This document shows positions 45,032-57,700 of a stretch of 64,000 nt of DNA, piece after piece; positions within the stretch are counted from its first letter, which is position 1; each line of letters starts with the position of its first letter. Both the position numbers and the translations under genes were made by a program. The notes under the pieces were generated by a model, which was not told the origin of the DNA, made no database searches, and saw nothing but the letters and a program-made list of their open reading frames with translations. Origin of the DNA: Aptenodytes patagonicus (lineage: Eukaryota > Chordata > Aves > Sphenisciformes > Spheniscidae). The stretch lies in assembly GCF_965638725.1 (NCBI RefSeq), contig NC_134961.1:496001-560000 (forward strand), written 5' to 3'.

Positions 45032-47699
45032 CTTGTTTGCAATAGCCTCTAAAAAGTTATTTGTTAGTGTCTCCTGTAATGATGTAGGCGGAGGGACTGG
45101 GTTTTATCGACAGCCGTGTGTTGCTGCTCAGTAATGAGGACAGTGTCTAGGAAATGGAGGCAGGCTCGAATTCCCCTCTCCCAGCGTTTGTACTACACTA
45201 GGCTGAATTTCTGGCTGTTTTTTTTTTAAGTCACTACATAACGTTTTCTGTGTAGCTGTTTATTCTAATTCGGAAATGGCAGCGGGCCTGCATGTATGAT
45301 GAGTTGTTGGGGGTTTTTTTTGTTTTCTGGAGGAACAGCTGCCTATTGGAAACTTGCCGTGTTCGGCATTTGCAAGGTATTAGATCTCTCCTCTAGCGAG
45401 CTTCTTGTTGTAAATGTGCCTCTATTGTGACCCTTCGGTTTTAACTCCCCGCAGTGCTACTGTCACAAAGCAGATTTTCTCTTCCACGTCTTAACAAGAA
45501 AAGATTTAACAGCAAAACCCTCTTAGAGATTCTTGTTTGCCATTCCCTGGAGGAACTGCTGTATCTGGGGCAGCAGGAAGCCGTGCCTTTTGCAGTATGC
45601 TTTAGAGACACTTTATTCGGGTACCAGCTCCTGTGAAATCTACGGTTTCAGTAACATATCGAGAACTGTAGGGTAAAAGAACAGCCCAGAAAGCCACTCG
45701 CATGCAAAACGTTAACATTGCTGCTGCTGGAAGGCTGACAAGTCAAACTTCAAGTGTGCAGAAGATCAGGGATACAAGTATAAAAGGATTTCACTAACAG
45801 TAAGTGTTTTCATTTCAAATAAATAACTACTGCTTGCTGCGCAGGTAGAACTACATTTTGCCCTCTCGTTTCTTAATATCCTTTTGGGGTCTGTTTCAAA
45901 TCCTGATCCTTCATGGCGGGAGGCCAAAGTGTTAATTACTGTGATTCTGTGTTTTCGGCTTTCAGGCTTTTAGTCCTGTGGTGTGCACACCTCAATCTGG
46001 GTGTAACGGAAAATGAAGTGCAGAGCTGGGGACAAGGTGCAAGTGCATTTCTTGGAATGATGTTTTCAGAATTTCAGAGCTGAGGAGAAATTGGGTGAGC
46101 AGCGTGGGGTGAGCCTTTGGGAGGAGGGCTGAATGCCAGGACGGGTTTTCCCAGGTTGTGTGCGACAGTGCTGCCTTCCTGGCTGTCCGAGTCCAATGTG
46201 CTCTGGCCAGGCTCTTGTTAGATATTCCACACGAGGAGCGTTTAATGTCAAATTTACTTGTTTGATATATTTGGTGTTCCATGGGATTTTGATTTAGCAG
46301 GGTAATACAGCAACATACTGAAATCGCTGCACAAGCATAATACAGCAATTGCAGTGTACAGTTGAATCCAAATACAAACGTGATGCCTGTTACTGGTCTC
46401 TATATGCTCACTGTCACGGTGCTCGGTGCCGTCAGTCACCGGGATGGAATACACAGATTGAAGCCAGCTCAGGCCCTTTGCTTTCTTCAAAGTTTACTTT
46501 ATTAATTGTCCAGTTTTTGTACTTTGGGCTCAGCCATGTATATGCTCCCCCCATGCTGGTCTGGCTAGCTCAGGAAGACATTATTTGTTAATTGTCTCAG
46601 GGCACCTGATGATTCACTGGTGCAGCTGTCTTACCTAAACCCAAGGTTACCCTCCGGTCTCCCTGGTGTTGAGATAAATTCAGCTTTCTTTACAATACAT
46701 TCTTCCCCAGGCTTACTGTTTTTTGCCCTCCTCCACTGTGGGGGTGTGCTGGTCGGGCACACTGCCCTGGACAGATTTACTGGAGAAGAAAGTCCAGGCA
46801 CTGACAAACTCCTTTCTCCAGAGTGATGTCCCCGAGAGAAGCTCATTAGTGCTCGGGGTGTGCTTTGGAGGCAAATGGGGTCTGCATAGCAGACTAAGAG
46901 CGTATCTTCAAGATGCAGCAGCCTAGGAGATTGTGCAGGGGGAGCTGGCTGAGGAGGGCTGTTTTGTGCACAGAAGGAAGCTGCTACTGAAGGAGTTTAA
47001 ATAATGAGGAGCTCAAAGTCTTGAGCTTGTGTATGTCCCTGAGTGACCAGGGGTCCACGAGGGGCTCCTAGGCTCAATGCTTGTGGTTCTGGTAGAAATT
47101 ACAGAAAAACGTAACGCCTAGATCAAAAGGCGTTATGGACTATTGTGAAATGATGTAATCTAGCATCAGAGCCTGTTTCCAGCCATATTATTACATTATT
47201 TTCAGACCAAGCCACAAAATCAGTCATTTTGTCCTAGATTCCCCATTAAGTGTCTCGCTCGCTCCAAACACCTGCTTCTGCTAGTGTAGGGAATGAAGTG
47301 CTGGCAGTTTTGGGCAGCACTCCTATGGGATGTGATGAATGGTACAGGAATGGAGGTGAAACGATCACTGTTCTGCTCGTGACTGTGAACTCCAAGCTCC
47401 ATCGGTTTGCATAACATACCAGAAACGAGGAGAACCACATCTTCTGGGGTTTATTTATTGCTTGTCCTAAATGAACCTGCGTGGGATTCCTAGAAGGAGC
47501 AGGAGCATTCAACGGGATAAACAAGAGCGTAACAAATAGCATATAGAGGTATGCTTGTATTGCACGCATAGCAGAGGTGGTCGTGTTGGTGCAGGCAGCA
47601 TGTTTAACACCCCAGCTTTCCAGTTGCTCCTCTGGGTGCAAAGGAACTAGTCTGAGCCCAGGCAGGGTGAAGAGATTTGCTCCTCACTGACGTTACATG

Positions 47700-47792
47700 G
47701 GACTGTGGGCCTGAGCAATCTGATCTAAGTTGGGTTAAATCAGGTGACCTCCAAAGGGTCCTTCCAACCTAATTGTTTCTATTCCATGACCA
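47700..47792 (+). mobile_element. CR1 LINE 3'-end fragment
   Basis: CTGAGCAATCTGATCTAAGT near 47712 and GTCCTTCCAACCTAATTG near 47758 match the CR1 3' end (CCTGAGCAACCTGATCTAA .. GGTCCCTTCCAACC). Plus strand, only the last 90 bp, diverged. Confidence 0.78.
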
Positions 47793-50700
47793 GACTTGAA
47801 GCAGTACCTGGGTGGTATCAAGCCAAGCATTCAAATATCTTTAAAAATTTGGCTTCTGTTGCTTTGATAATGTTGCCCTAGGTCCTAGAAGTGCCTCTTT
47901 GAGATTCTTGGTAATGAATTCATGATGTTTTCAAATCCAGTTGCGGTTTTATTGTATTAAATAAAAGGAGCTTGTTAACAGGGGTGTCTGCGTGGAACAT
48001 TCCCTGCGAGACCAGTAACCTAAAAACGCAGTAAGCTTAAAATAAAATGCAGAAGGGAAATCTTTACTGCTTTGTTGGAATTAGACCTTTGGCTGGTCCA
48101 GATTGAATGGTTTAATGTAAATCAAATCCCCAGTGCCAGATGGCGCAAGGTAGAAAGACTTATAGCTGTGAAAACTCCCGCTGGCGCTCTTGAAGTGATA
48201 CTCCCCAGACAATAGCAGAGTTCGTGTCTGTTTTGAGTCCAGTGATGCTCAGTCACAGCTGGCGTGCGCCTATCCTGCATTTTGAGTAGCTCTTAAAATT
48301 CTGTCTGGGCTTTGTTTGATCCTATTTATTTACAAGTGAGAGAGGGTGCCAGGTGTCATTAAATTTTTTTTTCCTGGAAATCTTGTCTCGCTGGGGTTTG
48401 AGGACTGTCCACACAGAAGTCACAAACAAGGATTTGGTGGCGACACTGGCACAGCACCTCTGGTGAGGGTATCAGACGTAAGGAAATCCAGCTCTGGCCC
48501 GCTGTGCGTGCATGCAAATCTTCCAGGGAGTATCTGCTAGTCTGTGTTTATGCCGAGCAGATGGTCTGCTCACGTAAAGTAAAAATACATCTACTGTGCT
48601 TATGTCCATCGCTGAAGTGCTGGGTAGAAACACGCAGCCGTAGGCAGAGGGACGTGACCTGGCAACCGAAGGAAGGGCCAACTCGCATGCCGCTTTTGCA
48701 GAGCAGACTGGTTTAGCATCCCTGCAGTTCCTCAGACCTGGCCCATGCATGGTATGTTCTTGGTAGTTGTCTGGAGGAACTTAATCTTTTCCTTCTGTGG
48801 AACGACAGCAGATAATCCTTCTTAATAATCTAGCAGGAGTGTGCTTGAAGAAAGCGCTTTGAATTCCAGAAGGTGAAAATCTTCAGCCCAAGTAAATAAG
48901 GGTCTGCACCGTTGCATGACGGAGGTGCCTGCGATACTGGGGTGGTTGGCTGTGTGTGTTTCGGGACAGTACTTCCTGAATCATAGGATCGCTTTATAAA
49001 AATCCACTAGCCTGCCAGTGCTTGTTTTTCTTTATTCTTTCCTGCAGGTTTGCTTCTTTCTGTTCAGGATGAATTGATTTCAAGTAGCATTTAAATTGAA
49101 AAGTAAAAGATTTTGATGGACTTCAGTCTAGCTTTGTTTCTGCAAGTGAAGAAGATTCCTTCACGTTGGTTTTTGTGTGAACACTAAGTTTGAAGCCAAA
49201 ACACCCCTTATTGGAAGTTATATATGTATACGATTCTAGTTAGTATTCATTTAGCTTTAGTCTTAGATTACCTTGCTTTCATTCTGCCAGGAAATTCAGT
49301 GACATTTGTTGCTAGATGATAAAATTTTTGTTTGGGATTTTCATGAACCTATCTGGATGGACGTTGAAGTCCAAACAAAAATTCATAAAAATGGTATCTT
49401 ACGATTGTTCATTGCTTAAATCCAACTCCTTTTTGCAGGATGCACAAGGCAGAAACATTGTTAAAACATGTCTAATAGTGCGAAACAATGGAAATCTTAA
49501 CTTGTTGAATCACTTAGCCAGGCTTTTGTAGGTATGGAAGTGCTCGAGGGATTTTTGAATGCATTTAAGCAGCTGCCTGCCAAATTCTAGTAAGCATCAG
49601 ACTTTGTCTTGCATTGAACACCCTGTTGGATTAAGAGTGCTGATTCTGTGTGGCTACCGCAGTTTCTCTATAAATATGGTATTATGTAGATTTATCTTTT
49701 TTTTTCTTTTTTTTTTTTTTTTAAATACAAGAGCTCTAAGAGGGAAAGAAAACTTCCTGCTCTTGAGAAAAGCCTGAGTTGAGGTTTCTTAGCTGTGAAG
49801 CATCTAGTTCAAGTAAAGAAACTGTCCCTGCACTAGGTAGCTTACTTAGGTAGCTAACCTAAACTCAAAACAAGACCTGCTCTGGCACGGTAGGACCTGG
49901 AAGTACTGGTGGTAGAAGTACGTCAGTACCTGTACTCGGCTCATTGTGCTGAGTGAACGTTGATAATTCATGGAGTCCCAACCATTGCTTGGGCTGATGC
50001 TGGAAGCTAAAGGCTCCTCTGCCTTTTAGACAGAATTGTGAAATACTTTTCTTTAGCTCATTAAAGCTAGAGCTTATTGATGCCAATTATTTATTACATT
50101 ATTTTTAAATAGTAAGTTTAGGCCTTACAATGTCCTTTAATTTAAAATTATATGCTAAGTTGGCGTATTTAGTAGTGTACTTACTTGCTATTTCTTTTCA
50201 TCCAACTTCTATTACTGCTAAATATTTGTAATGAGAGTTTGACAGGTTCCTCTGCAGCTACCCAATACACCCAAGGCCAAAATGTTTTGCTAGATTTGTT
50301 TCAATAGGGCAAGGCAGAAGACTAGTAGTGATGCTCAAAACCTTTATACTTTACTGTAGTTTTTTTGAAATTAATTTGTTGTGTGTTAATATCTGCAGTT
50401 TTTAGGTAGGAAAGGGAATTAAATGCTCAGTTTCTAGTTCTACTCACTGCTAACTTCGGTATTTTGGAAAGGGGTGTCCTCAGAGCCTTTTCAGATGTTT
50501 AACTGCACGATCCCTTCATAAGCATAAGACGTTGGCTCATTTTATAATCATCGTAAGTGAGCGTTTCCCATTTTGACAAAAGGGTGAGGTCGCTGTGCCC
50601 CGCTGGGTGGAGGGGCAGTGGGTGATGTTAACCATGCCACTTCCCAGACCGCGGCCATCACATGAACCAAAGGCTGACACCTGAGAAAAAGATATTAAAA

Positions 50701-53700
50701 GAAATAAGATAACTTCACTTTGGGTTTTCAAAAATGGCTGTCGACCTCCTTCAGTTAACTGCACATGGCTGGAGCCTACGTCTTGTTTCACTGCAACCAC
50801 CGCTTGGTCTCAAAGGTCAGAGCTTGGTGTTGTCGGTGTTGCAGTGGTGAGTGGAGCTACCTCTAAAACCCTAAAGGCCTTTTTAACTTCCATTGAGTCC
50901 TAGGATTGTATTCAACACTGATAATGTTTTTTTTTATTATTACTTTATGCTTCCAAACATATCTTTTGTCCCCTAAAACGAAGTTGACTCTAAAAGTGAT
51001 ACTCTCGTCACTGTGCTAGCTGAGGCTTTTGTTCAGGACTCTGGCTCTGCTAATTGCAGCATGCCACAGGCTGTGCAGAGGGCCAGGACCCGGGTCTTGG
51101 GTGTTCGCCCAGATATCTGTGAAGAGCCAGAGGCTGTCACCTGGGTATGAAGAGAATTGACTTGCCTGGGATTTCTTCTCTCTTGGTCGTAGCAGCCACT
51201 GACCGCAGCTCCTCCAGCAGCAGCAACACCTGGCCAGGGAGGAAGGTGCAGAGTTCTGCTCTCCTAAAACCTTGTGGCAGGACACAGTGCCAGGTGGGTG
51301 TCCTAAATTTACTTTAAATGTGCAAGAGCATCAGATTGGGTCACATAACGCAAAGCGGATGAAGAGAGTCCCTGCAGACACAACCAGTGCTGGGAAATGG
51401 CTGTCTGAATTTGAGAGGAGGGGAATTATCCTGTTCAACAAAACAGTAATGGATTTTTCTTTTTTTTTTTTTTTTTTTTTAAGGCTGGCTTCAGCTACAG
51501 GATAATGCATAATGCTTGCCTAGCTCTTTGAGAATATAGTGTTAAATAAACATGAACTAATCCTCACAAGAATGCGTCCTGTGCTGGCTCTGCCTCTCCT
51601 GCAGCAGCTGCTGGCTAAGTCTGCTCCTAGGCCCCTGCCTTTTCTGCTCATTAGCAAAAATATGGCTCTATCATGGTTGTTTCATTTATCTCTGATTTAT
51701 TAATGCTGAGAGTATTGACTGAGAAGGGGTGTTGCCTTAAAGGAGCATTGAATTTTCTCAAGAGTAATAAAATATATGAGCAAGAGCACTGCTGTTGCAA
51801 TCCTGAATGCCGCTTAATGCCCACTAACGAAGCGATGTAGTGGGGCTTGGAGCTTCGCCATGGCCAAAGCGGCTTTGGCTGTATGTGCCTGCTCAGTCCT
51901 CCCTCCTCTTTTTCCCCCCGGGAAGCCTGTCTTATGCTACCCGAGCTTTTGCCAAGCAGTTCTGGCATACAAACAAGTGTTTTGCCCTCACTTCGTGATC
52001 TTGTGGTGTGTCACTGCTCTGAAATGGCTCAGCAAAGGGTCTGGCAACGGTGGGAGGAGTGCATGGGTGGGAGGGTGGGACTGGGGTCCACACCACTTGT
52101 GCATGAGCTACTTCAGCCAGCAGCGGTGTGGATCGGATCAGCCACAACAAGTGAACATGCCCTTCCTTCAGGGCCCCGTGGGGTAAAGCTGAGGCACGTT
52201 AAAAGGTCACCCGGGCTGGTGGTGGAGAGTGTGCTCGCTGCCGCGACAGGGTACAGCTTCGAAGTCTAGCCTCAGAGGGCTTGAGCCAATTCTAGGAGTG
52301 TAAAATTAGTTTTAAAAGCAGTAAGGAGTACTGGTTTTGTGGGTTTTCTAGGTGCTTAAGTTGTTTTGAAACTAGCATCTGGACTGATTGTGAAAGCTGT
52401 AGGCTGCTCAGTAAATATGCAACCACAGTCCTAGAACAGGCTGTGAAATAGCTGTGAGTCTTTTTAAGGACTTCTTTGGAGAACAGCAAGTGATCCATAT
52501 CAATATACGGATCCCCTCGGATGCCCTTCTCAGGGAAATAGTAGGACCAGTCATTGGGAGGAAAGCTGTGTCTGGGAAGGATCCCTTGCTTGAAGAAACC
52601 CACCCCATTTCATCTTTCTCAAGAGCTGTAGGAGAAGTTTCTCGGACCTCTGCTCTGTTAAAGCAAAAATGCTTTAACAAAAATGCTTTGCCATTCTTTC
52701 TGCCTGCATGGGAGAAGGGCTAGCAAAGATTTCTCTGGATAATAGTGGACCTTAATTGTATCCTTTCTCCTGTTGATACATTGGCTGTTTGACGTGTTTC
52801 AGGTTGCACACAAACCAGTGGTAGAGTTCCTCCTTCCTCCCTAGGAGGTCTGGGCCGATGCAGCCTAGGGTCTTTATGCCGCTGTCCGGGAGGACAGAGA
52901 GGCAGCAGCTCATGCTGCTCTAGCCAGTGCAAAGGAGTCATACAATATGTGTTGCAGGGAGAGTGCCAAAGTCAAGGGTGAACGTTGTTCTTGTTAGCAG
53001 TGCTAATTACCTCTCTCTCAGCACTGATGTTGAGTTCCAAGGGCCCCAGCATCCGGGGACTCTCTGCTCTCTGACTATCATCATGTTGTGCTAACTGGGA
53101 GTTGCTCTCTACCAGTTCATCCAGGGGAACTGCAGAAGAAAGCTAGCTTATGTACCTTAAAAGAGAAATTTGGGGGTGGAATGTGGATTTTATGGCTTAG
53201 CCTGTGTTTTTTCTTAGGGGTACAGTGGAAGGAGGTGTTTTCAAATTCTTAGGAGAGCAATCGGCACGCAGTTGTGTGCTGTCAAACACGTCAAACTGGG
53301 ATCGTTGCTGTGCCTACTCCTTTTGTGCGTCTTTGCCAGTTACAGAGTGTATTACAGAGGTGATGCGATTTTTGCATTGAAACTGCTCAAATGGCATATC
53401 TAGTCCAGTGGGGAGTGTGTTTAAATCTGTTCCTTCTCGAGTCTCTGAGCTTCAAAGCGAGAGCACTGGAGAGCTGAGCATCCCTTTCAACAGGAGGGCA
53501 TACAGAAGCACTGCTGTGTGCAGCTTTTTCCTTGTAACTCGGCATTTTGAAACCAAGATTTGAGGCTCTTAAAATTGGGAGAAGAAAGTAAAAACAAAAA
53601 CAAACGACTTCTTAAATTAAGGGTGGTGGATTTTTTTTTTTTTTTTTCTTTGCATCCTGGTCTGGTTCTTTGACCTGGGGCTAGGAGGGCTGGAGTGAGA

Positions 53701-54701
53701 GAGACAAAGCTGTGGATGGAGAACTGCAGGTGGCCTGTGAAAGAGAACCAGCTCCTGCAGCTGCCCTGTCTCTGCCTGCCTCGTTTGCTCTGTGTGCGCA
53801 GTGTCTCGTGTGGGGCTTTGTCCTGCCTAAAGCCCGTTCCCAAGATCTGTTCTTCATTCGTGCATCTGCACTACAAATGCTTTTACAAACACTTTAGTCA
53901 TTGCTTGCTTCTTTCCCTCTGGTACCTTGTTTAAAAAGGCTGAAGACATTGGAGTAAGTGTCCTGTACGTGGTTAGCAGGATTGTGGTAGTGCTATGGTG
54001 AAAGAAAAGGGTATCTTGGGATTTCTATGCTTGAATGCTCTTTGCTGGGCTGGAAAGCAAGCCCGCGTGGAGTTGTAGCACGTAGGAATGAGGGGAGATG
54101 AAACTAGATCTCATTTCACCAGCATAAGTTAAACAAAATTAACATTTTACAGAATTTGAATCCTCTGCCTACGTACTAACTGGAGATGACGGGATTCTGT
54201 AAGAGGACTTTATAAATGTTCTTCTAGCAGAGCTTCCTTTTTAAGCTGTTTGTTCAGTTCTGTTTCAACAAAATGCTGGCCCTGCATAGACATTTGAAGA
54301 GCTCCATGCATCCTAAGGTACACTTGGCACATTGTTGGCTTATTTAATGCAGCATCCTGAGCTCTTCTTGGAAGTGGCTGGTGCCACATGCCCTTTCACA
54401 CGCAGCATCACTGGGCTGTGCTCGCAGGGAGCGGAGTGTGTGCAGATGCAGGGCTGGTGGGGTGGGTCAGGCTGAGAAGTGAGCTGTGCTTATCCGGTGA
54501 GCAACAGGGCTTCGAGTTGCTTCTCGGGTTAATGTTGCCACGTTTTGCTTCATCTCTCTTGAAAACTCGTTCTGCTAGGAAAAACAACTTTATTGATACT
54601 GAGAACCTCCTGCTGCCTTTGCGCAGCTGCCTGACTTGAAGCTGGGAGTCAGAATCTGTGCTTCACCATTCTTAATGTGCTTTCTTCTCTTGCAGGCGTG
54701 A

Positions 54702-57700
54702 ATGACAGAGGAGGTGCCCCCGACTGCACTTACAGACGTAAACCTGCGTCTTCTCTGCCACGATGACATAGACACAGTGAAACAGCTCTGTGGTGACTGG
54801 TTCCCAATAGAGTACGTTGCCGGTTTGGGGTGTGAGATGGCGGGGATCTAGAAACAAATGGCGTGAACCTGCACTGGTCCAGTTCAGAGCTGACACCAAA
54901 GGCTCTGCAGCCATCTGGACTGTTGCTAAGATAGCAGCAGGTTCTGAATCTTTTATGCACTCTGGTGGTGTTCCTGTTAATGGCCCTTTGCTGCCTGTCC
55001 TGCAGGGTCCTAAAGTCATCAGAAAGTTCCTGTATGCAGATTTTGGCAGAAAAATGGGCTCTGTAATTAAGGAGGTGGACCAGCTTCTTGGGAAGGACTG
55101 TGTGAGAGATGGGGAAAGGAGCACGCCTCTAGGAAAAAGAACAGCATCCCTGTGCTTGTGAAAGAAAGTTGTATTCTGGAGTGTGTGCCGAGAAAGCACC
55201 CTCAGAGTTAAACCAAACCAACACGGAGCAACTGTTCCTAAGGGACTGTCTTTCTGAATGTCCCAGGGGGAGACTGAACAGTTCTTGCCTGTGTACTCGG
55301 GATCACCGTTGCTCCCAAACCTCTGGCAAAGATCTGGCTTAAAGCTGATCTCGCTCTGTCCCAGGTCAGTTCCCCAGGCCCCCATTTGGTAAATGCTTGT
55401 GTCTGCACAAGCACAGCAAAAAGGAGCTTTTCTGGGGGACAGCGATAGCTTTCTGGCTTAAGGCATCCAGGGAAACTACAGCTGTAGACGTCAAGGATTT
55501 TTTTTTTCTTTAGCTTTGTTGAGAAGGTTTATAGAGGATTTTAGCGGATTATAATTAAGATTGCATAAAATGTAACAAACCAGCAAAAGCATTCATAATA
55601 TTTTGAATTTGTAGATTTCTTTTAAACACAAGGCATGCTGAACTCTCACTTTGAAATAAATTAGCATACGCTAGTTTTCTTTTAGTAGCTGCAGAAGGAG
55701 GAGGAGAGCTGGAGGCTGATCATGCGATTTTTTTTGTACCAATATGCAGTATTTTTTTCACATGTGTATCAAATTAATGAGATCCTTATGCTCTTAGATG
55801 AGGGCAGATGGATATTGCATTTAAAAATAACTTGCTAAAGATGGAAGTGAAAGCTCTGGGCAATGAATGTAAAATGAAAATGTGGTTGTCTTAGCAAGGC
55901 AGGAGGCCATTACATGAGCAGCCTGCATTGCTGCTTAGGTGCAACTGACAGAAACCATGCTACCAAATGGGGTACAGCAGCTGTTCGATGTTCGTTGGTA
56001 CCATACAACAGCTAAGGCAGGAAAGGTGAAAAACTTCCTAACCCAGATTTCATGGAATAAGCTAAATTAGTAGCACAGAAAGAGCTTTAGATTGACATAT
56101 GGCTGAGCTACTTGGCTGTATGCCTTTGCAGAAGACAGCCCTTCCAGTAGTACAGCTTCCCTCCCTTAGTCTTGTGTAAAATACATTGGCCTGTGGTTCC
56201 AGTGACTGGCATTGAAAGATGTTGCTGCCCATTTCCAGTTGAGCAGCATCTCGGCACAATGTTTGCTGTGGCGCTGCCTGCTCCCGTGGGCTTTGTGTCC
56301 CCAAACATGCCTGTTTTTTCTTCCTTCCCAGGTACCCTGACTCATGGTACCGAGATATCACTTCCAACAAGAAGTTCTTTTCCCTCGCAGCCACATATAG
56401 GGGCTCCATCGTGGGAATGATAGTGGCAGAGATCAAGAGCAGAACAAAGGTGCATAAAGAGGTATGCTACTAAACTGTGCTTCAGTATGAGATAGTCCAC
56501 CTCTTGCCATGGTTAACTGCTACGGGACCTGTTCGGGGTATTTCCCCCCCCCCCTCCATCCAGACACTTATAAGAGTGATCCTGAGTTAATTTAAGAAAC
56601 CAAGAACGTGCCCATTTCCAGCTAATGGAGCATGGGTGGTGGGATGTATCTGAACACGTGGGCTGCTGAGCAGCCTGGTACCACAAAGTCTTTTCCTGCT
56701 GGGGCTAGGCAGCTGTGGCCCGGTGGGAAGCTTGCTGCCTGATGTGCTGTGTGGAGAAATCAGATCGTAATCCAAAAGTGACTGTGTAGCAGGCCGTTTA
56801 ACTGTTCCCTGGCTGTTTTCAGTGTGCCTGGTCATCGCTGGTGACTGAGGTATGCGCAGCTGTGGGAGAACGAACCTCTTCCTTTCTTACGTAAGGGTTG
56901 AACTTCCTTAGCTGTGCTGGGCAAGTCACTCCTGATTTCCTGCAGAAACTCCTTCATTTACACGGTCACCATCTCGAACACAAAGCAGAGGTAACCAATC
57001 TGCAGAAAGCTCAGGCCTCAGGGATAACAGAACTTGGAGGCCAGGAGAGACAACACAGTACAGCAGAGAGGTGAAGAAGAGATGGTCACTGAAGACAGTA
57101 TGGGAAAAGACCACCGGGTTAGTGTAGGGCAAACAGCATAGGCAAGTGGATTAAAAAAAAAGCAGGGGCAGTGCAGAGAGTGCATAACTTCTAAAAGGCC
57201 ATCAGTGTTATGATTAAACAATAATCTTAACATTCGTAGGAACCGAGAGCATTGAGTGGCATGGGTCTCTTCACTCTAGCTATCTGGCTTCTCCTCAGAG
57301 CTAGTCCAAGTCAGAAACTGCATCTTCAGCAACTCTAACAAAAGGCTGTTGTTCCAGCCAAGCTGAAAGCCAGGAGCTTATTCAGACACTGCTCCAGGCA
57401 GTAGTTCGACTGAGCCCGTAGAACGTGCTCCTTGTCCTCTACAGCAGTACAGAGATCTCCAGCTGACACGAAGCTCAGATGGAGCGTGCAGGCAATAAAG
57501 ACTGTTGCTAGATTGATCAGCTACACTGGTGTGTAACTCCAGAATTGGCACTTTGAATCCTTCCTGGTAAAGAATGCAAATATATTCTGTCCCTAAGCCC
57601 ACAAGTAATGTATACAGTAAGGAAACATCATGATTTTTGTTCTGCATCTGGGAAGATGATACAAAAGTAGGAATAACACCTAAGGGAGCACCCTTGGTTT

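Larger units (their letters stand above)
41049..54695 (+). other. NAA60 intron 1 (13.6 kb, 5' UTR intron)
   Basis: Bounded by GTGAGC (41049) and TTGCAG (54695). Holds the palindrome, the 25-bp array, a CR1 tail at about 47700-47792, and T-tracts at 44998-45023 (26 T), about 49688-49722, 51460-51480 (21 T) and about 53630-53647. The AT-rich rest shows no recognised exon, RNA gene or full-length transposon. A stretch at about 42880-43150 and one at about 46420-46840 look neither coding nor like any family I can name. Alternative 5' exons of NAA60 may lie here but cannot be picked by eye. Confidence 0.6.

Noticed and set aside
46420-46840. Possible LTR (TGTCACGG-like start near 46410)
   Set aside because: Only the first few bases resemble avian ERV LTR starts; no matching second end, duplication or internal region seen.
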